A stretch of 64,000 bases of DNA from Globodera rostochiensis (GCA_018350325.1 JAEVLN010000013.1:1612001-1676000), one strand, 5' to 3'; positions 14,101 through 25,591 are shown, counted from the stretch's first letter. Numbers and translations: made by a program. The notes: generated by a model from the sequence alone, not told the origin.

Positions 14101-14444
14101 CCGATTTTTGGCGGTTTTCTGGCCATAACTTTTTTGCGAGTCCAATCACAAAACTTTAGCTTAATGTTAGCTTCAACTCTTCGAGCAAGACTTTCTAAAT
14201 CGGTTAAAGTTGAAGCAAGTTATTCTCTGTGGATGAGTTGGATATGGATGAGATGGGTATGGATGAGTTGGGTGGGACCCAATTAACTTCATAATTGTTA
14301 AAATTTTAATTATGTGGCACCCACCCGATAGGCGTAGTCGCCGCCATTCAGACACGGCTTCAAATTCAGGCTCAACACATTCTCAGCTGCACAACCAGCA
14401 ACAACAAGCGCGAGCAGTACAACAACGACAAAATTAAAAGACAT
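8187..14444 (-). CDS. Secreted protein with three globular exons and serial coiled-coil micro-exons
   Basis: Nineteen minus-strand exons, every junction phase 0, about 693 aa: 14325-14444, 13690-13917, 12923-13231, 11930-12217, 11749-11853, 11404-11475, 11272-11328, 11160-11222, 10915-10971, 10803-10868, 10679-10753, 10563-10628, 10259-10324, 10141-10206, 9645-9719, 9534-9587, 9409-9483, 9238-9312, 8187-8351. Exon 1 encodes a signal peptide (MSFNFVVVVLLALVVAGC). Exons 2-4 are Cys-containing globular modules; two end alike (CEQYSVNVW, CTAYDISVW). From exon 6 on, most exons are 54-75 bp and encode one short amphipathic stretch, for example KLEQTLTKVQSEISKI or QLEQSLTNFRNELEEIKQ. The last exon (ELGGQMFANIAQF...) ends in TAA. 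Not a family I recognise; probably extracellular and oligomeric. One further micro-exon at 8407-8437 is broken. Confidence 0.78.
8407..8437 (-). pseudogene. Broken coiled-coil micro-exon
   Basis: The 3' half of a micro-exon survives (reads SEIKRQDGK, then donor GTATAA), but its first half and in-phase acceptor are replaced by the edge of the CCCGGGG minisatellite. The neighbouring exons are both phase 0, so skipping it keeps the frame. Confidence 0.6.
8438..9215. repeat. CCCCGGGGG-type minisatellite, compound 23-50 bp units
   Basis: Repeats built from ctctctgttttaaacc, ccgggggactctacc and ccgaaggttctctgtg with many SmaI-like cccggg cores. It lies in the intron before the last exon of the micro-exon gene. 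Confidence 0.93.
10367..10535. mobile_element. hAT-like element with perfect 8-bp target duplication
   Basis: Begins TAGAGCCTCGACGGG and ends GACCTCTA, flanked on both sides by cagtatac (10359-10366 and 10536-10543). The interior is G/C-rich with no coding capacity. It lies in an intron of the micro-exon gene. Confidence 0.82.
13961..14241. mobile_element. Fold-back element, gatgagttg / agttgaagctaac family
   Basis: Long inverted arms run from aactcatccatagagcataacttgc to its complement near ggatgagttg, with the inner block gaagagttgaagctaac and complement. Sister copies lie at 22889-23212 and 27449-27668. This one sits in intron 1 of the micro-exon gene. Confidence 0.75.
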
Positions 14445-15022
14445 AATTTTAACGCATTAAAATAACAAATAAATTTTTTTTAATGAATAGTTATGTAAAA
14501 AAAATATCTGCAATACATATACTGAAAAGTTTTGGTATCGAAATATATTTAGGCAAAATTTATTGCTTTTACATTTTTACTATTTTTTATTAACTATATA
14601 ATAGAAGAATGAAGGAAATAATAAAGTATATTGCTAATGCTAACATTATTTTGTGCAGTAATTCATTTTAATGATTTTTTTGTTGCTGGAAAATTTATTT
14701 CTTATTAAATAAATCAATTTTTGTATAGTCTCAAAAATAAATGTGGCAAAAAATTAAATTATGAAAATTTTTGAGTTTAAAATTTTCCAAAAAAAAAATC
14801 AATGTTGGGCTTAAAATCATTCAACGGCATGAATTCGATCATTACTTGCCATTTCGTTGTAATTTTTGTGTTTTATAAAGATTTAGACAAACATTGATTT
14901 TCGAAATTTCAAAAATTGTTCTAATTTTGGTTCGGGGTTTCGAGATCGGTCAAATGGAATTAAGCTTTGTGTTCCATGTACCCGAATACCTCTAGAAACA
15001 CTTTTTTCTCGACCTTCAATAA
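14445..15022. other. AT-rich intergenic, nothing recognised
   Basis: Upstream of the micro-exon gene. No exon, RNA gene or clear repeat seen; the promoter of the minus-strand gene is presumably here. Confidence 0.5.
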
Positions 15023-15490
15023 TCACTGACGCATTTCCCACTGGCGAATTTTCGAGAACCAATAATTTAATTGAAAAGTTTTGCTACCAATCGAAGACTC
15101 GAAATGAGTTGAATTAAAATCTAAGTGATTAGGCATTCTCTGAAAAGTAGTCAAAGTGCCAAAAATCGTTGCTGTATTATAATTGGGCACGGATCGATAT
15201 GCCCTACACAACCTAACATATGCACGAAAAATCGGAGTCAGTTTGGCGCCGAAACAATCCTCAGCAATTGAAATTGCCGAAGGGGCATGGCACAAAAAAG
15301 TGTTTATGTGGAACAAGCAACCCGCACAATTTATATCGGGCACGCCCGAATTGACTGCGTTTGTGGCATAAATTTAAATTTTTTGTTTACTGTCAAATTG
15401 CCCGAGCACCCAATCATTTTATGCGTTTTTCTCAACAATAGCCCCGAAGGGGAGGGGCTGGATAGAATTGTAAAAGTATGGTAAGACAAG
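15023..15490. repeat. Conserved block downstream of BTB genes
   Basis: This block is highly similar to about 29745-30170 and in part to 62160-62290 (reverse orientation). Each copy sits just downstream of a BTB gene's last exon and in opposite orientation to it, so it was duplicated with the genes. Short ORFs exist on both strands (plus-strand GTDRYALHNL... at 15183), but small indels between copies shift the frames, which argues against coding. Confidence 0.6.
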
Positions 15491-15556
15491 ACAATATGTC
15501 GCTTAAAGTTTGAATTTCAGACAATATATTCTCGCATCCGGGGCGTCTGTCTTCCC

Positions 15557-17249
15557 CTACAGCTTGTCACAAAGTCGAACGGTCAGCTCAACCCAAAAAT
15601 CTTTGCTAATGGACGACAACAGCTGTTGATGATTTGCCTTCATAAACTCTTTCAATTTGTCCATATCCAAACGGCGCAGGAAGAAATTCTAAATCACGCA
15701 AAACTTTGTGGCACAAAAATGGCAAAAACATGCATTTTTAACTATTTTTTCTAAAAAGTCAGATTGAGGTTTTGTTCGAAGCCTTTGACGTAAGCCTTCA
15801 AATGTCCGCCCACCTTCAAATTGTTGAGGCGATAGCGCTCAATGAGAAGGAAACGTTCGATCAACGGAATCTCCACGCAATTGATCAGATGAGCCTCACA
15901 ACGCTCCTTCAGCCAATCGATTTGGAAGTAGTCGGCCAACGCGAGCAGGTCGAGCACATTTGTTGCTAAATCCATCAAAAATTTATTCGACTCATAATTT
16001 GTAACCCAAAATCAAATCAACTAAAATCTCGTTTTTGTTGTTTCAACTCACGATTTGGAAGAGTTCGACCGTGTTGAAGACGGTCGTTGACGGTCTCCAG
16101 AAATTGCATGAACTGCTCCATCGTGATGCCATGGTCGTCCAAGTTGAGCGTCCGCTGCTGCTTCTCCTTCATCTCCACGCTGAGCATCCGTTCGATCACC
16201 GGCGAGACGACCATCAGCCAATGGGCGGACACCGTAACCTGTCGGTCGCCGATGTGTACGGTCAAATCGTCGTCCGGAGAGCTGAGCGGCGGACACGGGC
16301 TGAAAAAATTGCAAAAAAGTATTTGTAAAAATTTAACAAAAATTGTATCTCTCACTTCTCGATCATTTCTCGCTTTTTGAGAATTCTGATAACAAAGGAT
16401 GAATTCAAACATTCCAAATCGGCTGAGTCGCCTCTGTCGAGCAAGATGCTCTAAAAATTGGTAATGTGTAGAGACCGGATACTTTGGACCCAAATAATTG
16501 GTCAAAAGTATTTGTCCAACTTTTTATACAAAACGCCCTAAAATTGTTTGGGGTTTTGTCCGGAGTCCGGACTCTTGTAATGTGCATAGTTTTTTTTCGC
16601 AAATTTCATTTCGGGGGGGGGGGAATTCCCCTCTTCCCCCCTCCCCCCCTGCTGGATACGCCCCTCCAGCTACGGCTGGCAGAACAAAAAGCTGCCTAAG
16701 GGAGCAGATCCGATGGATAAAGCCCAGGCATAATTTTGTTAACAAAATGGGGGGAGGGCAGTTTCATTAACCTTTTTTAATTTACTTAAATAAACAGCAC
16801 GAGCCCCGATCGGTCGACCTAAAAAAAAGCCCACAAATGATGGTTTTACATTCAACCAATTTTAATGCTTTGCCTGATTTTCATATGCTGATTTCAATAT
16901 TTTAATCACGTCCGGACCTAAACTATCTACTGTACCAGAGAAAATTATTCACTTTTGCAATTTTTTGTGTTCCTTTGTCCCATTTCCACGAAACAATTTG
17001 TGCCAACGGCTCCGACTCATCCGTTGGATGTGAAGCAATGTCCTTGATTTGCAAACCCCTCTGGCTGTTGACCATAGTGAACTCACTGAAAATGGTGGAA
17101 TAAAGCATCAAAATTCTTTTTTATAATTACAGTTCTGCAAACGTAGTCCGATCGAATCGAAAATAACATCCTCCTGAACAACGTCCATCTGTGAAGTCAG
17201 TGACCGATTTTTCATCAACAATAATAAATTCGTCATAAATATTAGCCAT
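15557..17249 (-). CDS. BTB/POZ-domain protein, copy A (intact, 292 aa)
   Basis: Six exons: 17131-17249, 16953-17085, 16356-16450, 16052-16299, 15814-15965, 15557-15688, junction phases 2, 0, 2, 1, 0, open throughout. Exon 1 gives [19 protein letters not shown]. Exon 4 carries the BTB core ([39 protein letters not shown]); exon 5 gives [20 protein letters not shown] and the start of a BACK-like region. BTB proteins dimerise and often serve as Cullin-3 adaptors; the substrate part, if any, would be the variable N-terminal 110 residues, which I do not recognise as MATH. Exons 1-2 lie in a near-perfect inverted duplication shared with copy B. Confidence 0.88.
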
Positions 17250-18906
17250 TGTGGCTTTGTTCTGGGCTGGTTTAAAAGCTAAAAAACAGACGGTTTCGTA
17301 GTTTTACCGACAAATGCCCCCCCCGCCCAATTTAAGCAGTCGAATAAAATGTTTCAAAAGTAAACGGATAAATAAACTCTTCAATTGGACTGGACGACAA
17401 CGACAATAACAATAACAATAAGAAAGAAACAAACAGAGTGAATGACCGAAAATGATGGAGGGTCAAAAACAGGGGGGTGGCCTCCGTGACAAATAATAAT
17501 AAACAAATGGCAAAATTCCATTTAAGTAAAATTCGATAAAAACGAAAATGCACCCTTAAAATTCAAAATTTAACATTTTCGACAGTTAATTTTAAACCGG
17601 GTTCAATAACCGATTTAATTATTATAATTTATAAAGCTTAAATTATTCTTTTTTGAGACTGGGAAAACACATAGAACAGAGGTCGCATCTGTCCTTATTT
17701 ATAGGATTTGTCCCCTTATAGGTGATTTTGTCCGCCGGTCATTTTGTCGTCAGACATTTCGTCGTTTCCCCACTACCGGACACTTTGTCCGATTTTGGCT
17801 TACCCGACCTTTTGTCCACGTACGCATTCATACACAAATCAATGGAATTTTGCCATTTGTTTATTATTATTTGTCACGGAGGCCACCCCCCTGTTTTTGA
17901 CCCTCCATCATTTTCGGTCATTCACTCTGTTTGTTTCTTTCTTATTGTTATTGTTATTGTCGTTGTCGTCCAGTCCAATTGAAGAGTTTATTTATCCGTT
18001 TACTTTTGAAACATTTTATTCGACTGCTTAAATTGGGCGGGGGGGGGCATTTGTCGGTAAAACTACGAAACCGTCTGTTTTTTAGCTTTTAAACCAGCCC
18101 AGAACAAAGCCACAATGGCTAATATTTATGACGAATTTATTATTGTTGATGAAAAATCGGTCACTGACTTCACAGATGGACGTTGTTCAGGAGGATGTTA
18201 TTTTCGATTCGATCGGACTACGTTTGCAGAACTGTAATTATAAAAAAAGAATTTTGATGCTTTATTCCACCATTTTCAGTGAGTTCACTATGGTCAACAG
18301 CCAGAGGGGTTTGCAAATCAAGGACATTGCTTCACATCCAACGGATGAGTCGGAGCCGTTGGCACAAATTGTTTCGTGGAAATGGGACAAAGGAACACAA
18401 AAAATTGCAAAAGTGAATAATTTTCTCTGGTACAGTAGATAGTTTAGGTCCGGACGTGATTAAAATATTGAAATCAGCATATGAAAATCAGGCAAAGCAT
18501 TAAAATTGGTTGAATGTAAAACCATCATTTGTGGGCTTTTTTTTAGGTCGACCGATCGGGGCTCGTGCTGTTTATTTAAGTAAATTAAAAAAGGTTAATG
18601 AAACTGCCCTCCCCCCATTTTGTTAACAAAATTATGCCTGGGCTTTATCCATCGGATCTGCTCCCTTAGGCAGCTTTTTGTTCTGCCAGCCGTAGCTGCA
18701 GGGGCGTATCCAGCAGGGGGGGAGGGGGGAAGAGGGGAATTCCCCCCCCCCCGAAATGAAATTTGCGAAAAAAAACTATGCACATTACAAGAGTCCGGAC
18801 TCCGGACAAAACCCCAAACAATTTTAGGGCGTTTTGTATAAAAAGTTGGACAAATACTTTTGACCAATTGTTTGGGTCCAAAGTATCCGGTCTCTACACA
18901 TTACCA
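16459..18906. repeat. Near-perfect inverted duplication, arms of about 1065 bp
   Basis: The left arm 16459-17522 and right arm 17841-18906 are reverse complements with only a few single-base differences, separated by a 318-bp unique spacer. Each arm contains exons 1 and 2 of a BTB gene, the promoter region, a tetranucleotide-like tract and a poly-C tract. Similarity drops at both outer ends, just before exon 3. Confidence 0.93.
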
Positions 18907-20014
18907 TTTTTTTAGACCGTCACACTCAACAGAGGCCAAACAGCGGAGATCAGTTTAACGACTCACCATCCATTCTTATCAGAATTCTCAAAAAGCGTGA
19001 AGTGATCGAGAAGTGAAATAAAAAATTTTTTAAATTAGAAAAAACAATTTTTGACTTTTTTAGTCCGTGCCCGCCGTTCAGCTCTCCGGACGACGATTTG
19101 ACCGTACACATCGGCGACCGACAGGTTACGGTATCCGCCCATTGGCTGATGGTCGTCTCGCCGGTGATCGAACGGATGCTCAGCGTGGAGATGAAGGAGA
19201 AGCAGCAGCGGACGCTCAACTTGGACGGCCATGGCATCACGATGGAGCAGTTCATGCAATTTCTGGAGACTGTTAATGATCATTTTCAACACGGTCGATC
19301 TCTTCCAAATCGTGAGTTGAAACAACAAAAACGAGATTTTAGTTAATTTGATTTTGGGTTACAAATTAGAATTGAGTCGAATAAATTTTTGACGGATTCA
19401 GCAACAAATGTGCTAGTCCTGCTCAAGTTGGCCGACTACTTCCAAATCGATTGGTTGAAGGAGCGCTGCGAGGCCCACCTGATCAATTGCGTGGAGATTC
19501 CGCTGATCGAACGCTTTCTTCTCATCGATCGCTATCGCCTCAACAATTTGAAGGTGTACATTTGAAGGCTGATCATGAACTTAGCATGGGTTGGGCATGC
19601 AATGGGTAGAAGCTTTAAAACTCAAAAGCTAAGCGATTGGCCAAACCTCAAATATGACCATAAAACGCTTTTTTGGCCACACTTGGCTATTGGCCGGGCA
19701 CGAGTTGGGGTTTTACCTACTCCCCCCCCCCCCCCCCCCCCCTCCTTCCCGAAAACCACACTCTTCCAAAGAAGATAGCTGAAGCTTGCCGAATTTTTCG
19801 TTTCCCCAATTTGGCTTTTTAGAAAATTTGTTAGAAATAAATCCGATCTTATTAATAACGAATAGGCTTTTCACAATTTGCGTCAATTTAGAATTTCTTC
19901 CTGCGCTGTTTGAATGCCTACACATTGAGCGAATTTAATCATGAACAGCTGTTGGCGACCATTAGCAAAGAGTTTTCTGACCAGCTGACCTTTCGACTTA
20001 GTGCCAAGCAGTAG
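18115..20014 (+). pseudogene. BTB/POZ gene copy B, frameshifted in exon 3
   Basis: Same six-exon layout as copy A: 18115-18233, 18280-18412, 18916-19012, 19064-19311, 19402-19553, 19892-20014. Exon 3 is 97 bp instead of 98: compared with the intact copies at 44579-44676 and 31199-31296 one base is missing near 18952-18956, and the frame then stops at the TGA before the donor. The BTB exon and exons 5-6 stay open by themselves. Exon 6 is a little short (41 codons). Exons 1-2 are almost identical to copy A, so they are likely a recent gene conversion onto an older, damaged body. An alternative transcript skipping exon 3 (97 bp) would also shift frame. Confidence 0.8.
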
Positions 20015-20920
20015 GGGCCAGGCGAAGCGCCCCCAAGATGCCATTTTGATGAGAATTTTATCTGAAATTCAAATTTAGCGACATATTGTCTTGTCTTACA
20101 TGTTTTTAAATTTTATCCAGCCCCTCCGGGGTTATTGTTGAGAAAAAAGGCATAAGATTTCAACTTTTCACATCCGTCGCATGTTTAAAAAACAATTCTT
20201 GAAAGCTCAGAGTCTGTAGCAGTTTTTCCTGTTAGGGCTTAGCCTGTTCTGTTCCTGATCCAGTTGGGTAATAGTTTAGTTTATACCCCCCCCCCTTTTT
20301 TTGAAAAATAAAAAATTTTCAGAAACATTTCGGGGGGGAGGGGTGACCATGCCCCTCCCCTGCATATGCGCATGCCTAAAACCCTTAAAAACTACCGTGT
20401 TTTTAAAATTTTGGTCACGAAGGAATGATTCAAATTTTGAAGATCCGCAATTCGCGGCAAAAATTTTAGACCCCGAATTCGTGGCGCGGCAAATTTTTGC
20501 AAAACGATTCCCCTCACTATCAGTGCTCGTATGGCTCAATGGTTAGGTAATTTAGCGGATAGGTATTCTAGTTTCCGAGTGAAAAACTTTTTATTCTTAT
20601 AATTTAATAATTGTTCTTTTTTTTTGTGATTTTTAGATGAAAAATAATTCACTTACAAATCAGAAAACAGTCATTGGACTTTAAATTTGAATTTTAATGG
20701 GTGTCCATTCGGGCCCGGCCCCTGAACGGGTCGGCTTTTTGCGAGACCATAGTCCAGTGCCGGGTGCTTTTTAAAAATAAATGAAAATTCTTCAAAAAAT
20801 TCCAGTAATCTCTAAAAGACAAAAAAGGATGAGTACCCCAAATAAAGTACAAATCTTTAAAAAAATTTGCATTTTTGAAGTTAACCAATCGCTGATCCTT
20901 GTTGAGCATATAGTATCTCC
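20015..20920. other. Downstream region of copy B; hairpin and a lone A-box
   Basis: A hairpin-forming cccctccgggg lies near 20119-20131, also present behind other BTB copies. Poly-C at 20287-20295 and G-rich sequence near 20331. A tRNA A-box-like TGGCTCAATGG at 20532-20542 has no B box. Sequence at 20700-20775 (cgggcccggcccctgaacggg) resembles 13300-13330. No gene seen. Confidence 0.5.
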
Positions 20921-21048
20921 TAGTGTTCAGCACGGAACGGTAATACCGCGCTATTTTTTTGCTATTTTACCAAAAATACCGTACCTTTGGTATTTTTCGG
21001 TATCGGTATTATACGGAAATATCGATACCGAATACCGCCCGAACATTA
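20921..21048. mobile_element. hAT-like element, ggtaataccg interior
   Basis: Starts TAGTGTTCAGC and ends CGAACATTA; interior of degenerate ataccgta/ggtatt repeats. Flanks gtatctcc and gtatgtac match at 6 of 8. Confidence 0.6.
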
Positions 21049-21716
21049 GTATGTACAAACTCTGAACATTCAAATGTTATCAAAAGTTCACGGAAGTCTT
21101 TATTTGATCACTTGATAATTATTTTCAAAAGTTTGTTGAAAAGGCAATGAGTTGATTGGGGGGGGGGGGGGGAGCGAGTCTATTTTACCAAAAAAATTAC
21201 AAATAATTTCACTGCAAAAATATATACGATCTCTCTCATTGGCATTCAATTTTCTGTCCAGGACATATCAAATTCAAACGGCGGATCATCACCAAATCGG
21301 CATCATTCCGTGGTGATGGATTTTTGCCCAACTCCCTTTTTTTGCCTTCCCCCCCCCCCCTCCAATTCGCCTCCGAACGCCCATAGGTCAGTCATCAGAA
21401 AGCATCTCGGAAATTTGGCGAAAACTCCGAGACGAAAAACCGGGACCGGAGACCAGAAAAACCGGGACCGACCGGGACTTTCAGATTTCAAAAAGTCCCG
21501 TCCCGACCGGGACCGGGACCTGAAAAAACCGGGAAATCCCGTCCCGGTCCCCGTGCCACCCTAGTTAAGAGATTTTCACCCAAATTTTAAAAATTCTGTA
21601 CTTTTTTTGCCGGTTGGCATGCTGCATGTTGGCCGGTTGACATTTTGCCAAATCGGGCCTTTTTTCCTGCGACATTTCGTCCCCGGAATAGACGAATTGT
21701 GGGTGACCCGACATTT

Positions 21717-22290
21717 TAACACAAGACATTTTAACACAGGACATTTCAACACTGGACATTTCAACACCGATTTCAACACTGGACATTTCAACACTGATTT
21801 TAAATTTTAAGAATAAATTGATAGTGCCAAATTCAAAAATACCTAGTTATAATTAAATAAAGGCTTATTAATTAGTCAGTCCTGCTGAGCTAAATGATAC
21901 GAAATCGTTCTAAGGTAACGAAGTGCGTCTTCGCCAGCCCTCTGGGCAAATTCTGCAAAAATCTGCTGAAGATTATGGTCCAGCGCCACATAAACGCTCT
22001 GACCCATCATGCTACTCAAACATTGGTTCAGTAAGCAAATGTAGTTTGTGCACTTATTTTTATTTCACCATTTCAATGTCAACAAAACAAGGACCATTTA
22101 AATATTTTCGAATTTCTCAAATTTCTTATCACATATCATTTAGCTCAGCAAGACTGATTAATTAATAAGCCTTTATTTAATTATAACTAGGTATTTTTGA
22201 ATTTGGCACTATCAATTTATTTTTAAATCAGTGTTGAAATCGGTGTTGAAATGTCCAGTGTTGAAATGTCCTGTGTCGAAATGTACAGGA
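21717..22290. mobile_element. Inverted-repeat element with arms of about 160-180 bp and a 230-bp core
   Basis: The left arm (about 21717-21900) and right arm (about 22134-22290) are reverse complements, including gacatttcaacac repeats and cctagttataattaaataaagg. The core has an open stretch (21923-22165) with no recognised family. The repeated gacatttcaacac words link it to other ggacattt repeats in the window. Confidence 0.75.
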
Positions 22291-22888
22291 GCCGAAATGT
22301 CCCAAACTACGAATTTTCAAAAACAAAAGGGTCCCTTAGGGTTTTTTCTTAAAAAAACATTTCAGGGGGGGGCATGCCCCTACTCCTGCCCCCTGCATAC
22401 GCGCCGGCCTAAACCCCTTTAAAAAGTACCGTATTTTTAAAATTCGGTTGAAAATCTCTTAACAAATTGAGTCAAAATTCGAACGGCGAAATGGTTTCTG
22501 AATGTCGGATACTTTACATATATAACTCTCTCTTTGTGCTGTAATTAGGTCGAAAATTATACCAAATAACTTTAATTTTATGCTACGTTCGACCAATCGG
22601 TTGAAATTGAAGAAAGTTCTTTCGAACAATTCGACGTTGGGTTCACTTTTTTTTATGTGCGAAATGTCCTTCCCCCCCCCCCCCAGTGTGCGAAATGTCC
22701 GTTTTTTCACTAGTGTGCCAAATGTCCGGACACCCTCAAATACAATATTTATAGGCTTGTTGTTTTCTGCACAAATGGAAGAGTATTGATTTTCTAAAAG
22801 TATACACACTGTCTCACTCTCACTCTCTCATTTGTCGGTGGGGGTCAACCCATCTAATCAATACCCAACACATCAACACCCCAACAAC

Positions 22889-23212
22889 CCAACTCATCAA
22901 CAATCAAGATCGAACAATAACTTGCTTTAACCTTAACTGATTCAAAAATACTTAAAGCTATTCGAAAGAGCTCGAAGAGTTGAAGCTAACATTAAGTTAA
23001 AGCTTTGTGATTGGACAAGTTTCAAAAAAGTTATGGCCAGAAAACCCATAAGAACCGGGATTTTCAAATTTTATCAAGTTTTCTAGCCTTAACTTTTTTG
23101 AAACTTGTCAATCACAAAACTTTAACTTAATGTTAGCTTATTGGCTTTAAGATTTTCTGAATCGATTAAGGTTAAAGCAAGTTATTGTCCGATCTTGATT
23201 GTTGATGAGTTG
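22889..23212. mobile_element. Fold-back element, agttgaagctaac family
   Basis: Arms run from aactcatcaacaatcaagatcg to the complement at gatcttgattgttgatgagtt, with inner blocks ttgaagctaacattaagtt. It is related to 13961-14241 and 27449-27668. Confidence 0.72.
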
Positions 23213-23859
23213 GTTTGTTGATGAGTTGGGGGAGATGTCCGATTTTTGCTCTTTTGCGCGATTTTTTTAAAAACATTTTGTTGGCAACCCTGAATAATTT
23301 AATAATTTTTCAATTAAATTAAAGGGTTTTACAAATTTTGATCATTTTTTGTCGTTATTTTTAACCGCGTAAAGCATGCCGAGGTCGTCCGACCGAGCGG
23401 CGCCACACCTACTTGCCGCCGCTTACAAATTAGCGAGTGTTACTTGGCATAAGCATTCGCCAACCAGAAGAAATATACACAAATTTAAATTACAAATTCA
23501 AAAAATTTGAATAAAACAGAAAATAAACAATTTAATGTTAAATTTGTCAGTTCGGCGCACTTGACCGATTGTTTTGGAGGCATTCCGCCGATGGCAAGGG
23601 GATTAAGATTTTTCATTAGGGACTTTTTGTCCGTTCCCCCTTTCACTATTTTAGTGCCCAAAATGCTTATCAAAAGCCCTAATTATAAACATTATTTACA
23701 TAAATGTCAAATCATTTTTTTAGCATTTTATGCTGAGAGATATTTTTGTAGGGAAATGCCCTTTTTCTGAATTGTCTTCTCTAAAATGGCCGAATATGTG
23801 TGAATGTTTTAGAACACCTTGCGAGTTTTGAATCGCTTTTATTGCATTTTTAGCACATA

Positions 23860-23940
23860 ATGGCTAATATCTTCGACCAATTTATTATTGTTGAAGAAAA
23901 CGGCGGCGGGTTCAATTCGATCTTTCAATTATTTAATTAA
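23860..23940 (+). pseudogene. Stray BTB-family exon 1
   Basis: Encodes MANIFDQFIIVEENGGGF and stops after 27 codons without a donor. It is preceded by ATTTTTAGCACATA, as at the real first exons, and lies 190 bp before the start of copy C. Confidence 0.65.
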
Positions 23941-24026
23941 ATTAACTCATTTGAGACAAAGTTTCGTTGCCGAATTGTCCCCGCGCAAAATTTCCACATT
24001 AATTAAATATAAAACCAATCGTTTTT

Positions 24027-24050
24027 AGCATCTTTAAAAACGAGCCCAAT
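24027..24050 (+). promoter_or_regulatory. Candidate spliced-leader acceptor before BTB copy C
   Basis: The sequence TTTTTAG ends at 24028, 22 bases before the ATG. The same TTTTAGCATnTTTnAAAA block precedes the start codons at 57686, 60362, 31729 (minus) and 45427 (minus), and shorter TTTTAG forms precede 18115, 47322, 58786 and 23860. In nematodes an unpaired 3' splice site just before the ATG is the usual trans-splice signal; leader use here is inference. Confidence 0.5.
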
Positions 24051-25591
24051 ATGGCTAATATTTACGACGAATTTATTATTGTTGACGAAAAATCGATCAC
24101 CGAGAATTGTGGCGACTTTTCTGCATGGGCCGAGTACATCAATTCGAAATTCAGTGATTTGACTGATTTTGACTCACTGTAATTAATTTTAATTTTTTTC
24201 TGACAATTTAACCATTTTCAGCGAGCTTAAAATGGTCGACGAGTTGCAATGTTTGCAAATTAAAGACGCTGCTGCTTCACATTCAACGAATGGGTTGGGG
24301 CCGTTGGCACAAATTGTTTCATGGAAATGGGACGGAGGAACACAGAAAATTGAAAAAGTGAAATTTCGCTTTTTTCTAAATACAGGAAATTGAAAATTTT
24401 TGGTTTGGTTAGTTTTGAGAAGAGAACTCTCTGATCCTGAGGAGTCCTGCCAGAATTTCTTAAACCTCAAAATTTGCCCATTTAGGCTCTCGAGTTGCCC
24501 CCAACACAAACAAAAAAAGTAATTTAAGACCAATTTCTTAACACATTTAGAGCATCTTACTCGACAGAGGCGACTCAACCGATTTGGAATGTTTGAAATA
24601 TTCCGTTGTTATCAGAATCCTCAAAAAGCGACAAGTGATCGAGAAGTGAGATAATCAAATTTTTGTTAAATTTCTGCAAATACTCTATTTTTTGACTTTT
24701 TTCAGCCCGTGTCCGCCGCTCAGCTCTCCGGACGACAATTTGACCGTACACATCGGCGACCGACAGGTTACGGTGTCCGCCAGTTTGCTGATGGGCGTCT
24801 CGCCGGTGATCGAACGGATGCTCAGCGTGGAGATGAAGGAGAAGCGGACGCTCAACTTGGACGGCCATGACATCACGATGGAGCAGTTCATGCAATTCCT
24901 GGAGACCGTCAACGACCATCTTCAACACGGGCAAACGCTTCCCAATCGTGAGCCGCCACGATAAAAGCTTTTAATTTCTTTGACGGATTCAGCAACAAAT
25001 GTGCTAGTCCTGCTCAAGTTGGCCGATCACTTCCAAATCGATTGGCTGAAGGAACGCTGTGAGGCTCATCTGATCAATTGCGTGGAGATTCCGCTGTTCG
25101 AACGTTTCCTTTTGATCGAGCCCTATCGCCTCAACGATTTGAAGGTAGAAAATTTGCGTTTCCTTTCCCAGTCTGGTTTACAAATTAGGCACTTGTTTAG
25201 AGTAGGGGTTGACAATTTTCAAGCACTTTTTTTTGTAGTTTTTTTAGGAATGGGAGGGGTCGGCGGTGCCGTTAGGCGTCGCCGGAGAAAATCTTATAAA
25301 AATTTTATGAATCTGTTAAGAAAATTGGTCAAAAAATTTAAAAAGTGCAAAACAAAAGTGTTCAATAGGTACCTCAAATAGGTGAAAAAAAGAAGCCAAA
25401 ATAGGAAGGATTATAAGTTCCAACCAACTCTATTACATTGCGTGATTTAGAATTTCTTTTTGCGCGATTTGAATGTCGTCACTCTGGGGGAGTTTGTGGT
25501 GGCATGTTATGAACAAAAGCTGTTGTCAGCCGAGTCCATTACCCAGGAGTTTTGGTTTGAGCTGAACATTCGACTTTGTCGTAGGGAGTAG
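24051..25591 (+). CDS. BTB/POZ-domain protein, copy C (intact, 297 aa)
   Basis: Exons 24051-24178, 24222-24357, 24551-24645, 24706-24947, 24993-25144, 25451-25591 join in phases 2, 0, 2, 1, 0 without a stop until TAG. Exon 1: [19 protein letters not shown] plus a private segment. Exon 2: LQIKDAAASH ... [13 protein letters not shown]. Exon 3: SILLDRGDSTDLECLK. Exon 4: BTB core, two residues shorter than the others (EMKEKRTLNL instead of [12 protein letters not shown]). Exon 5: [20 protein letters not shown]. Exon 6: NFFLRDLNVVTLGEF ... RLCRRE. Cytosolic or nuclear adaptor is the usual role of such proteins; partner unknown. Intron 5 has picked up a dispersed cggcggtgccgttagg repeat. Confidence 0.9.

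Noticed and set aside
15183..15371. Short ORF repeated at 29929 and in part at 62148
   Set aside because: The copies differ by indels that shift the frame, so the conservation is of DNA, not protein.
16048..16380. Several overlapping ORFs in other frames and antisense of the BTB exon (also at 19035, 24575, 28288, 30850, 44263, 48294, 61165)
   Set aside because: Shadows of the GC-rich conserved BTB exon; they recur because the exon is duplicated.
20525..20580. Possible tRNA gene (TGGCTCAATGG A box)
   Set aside because: No B box or acceptor stem follows.
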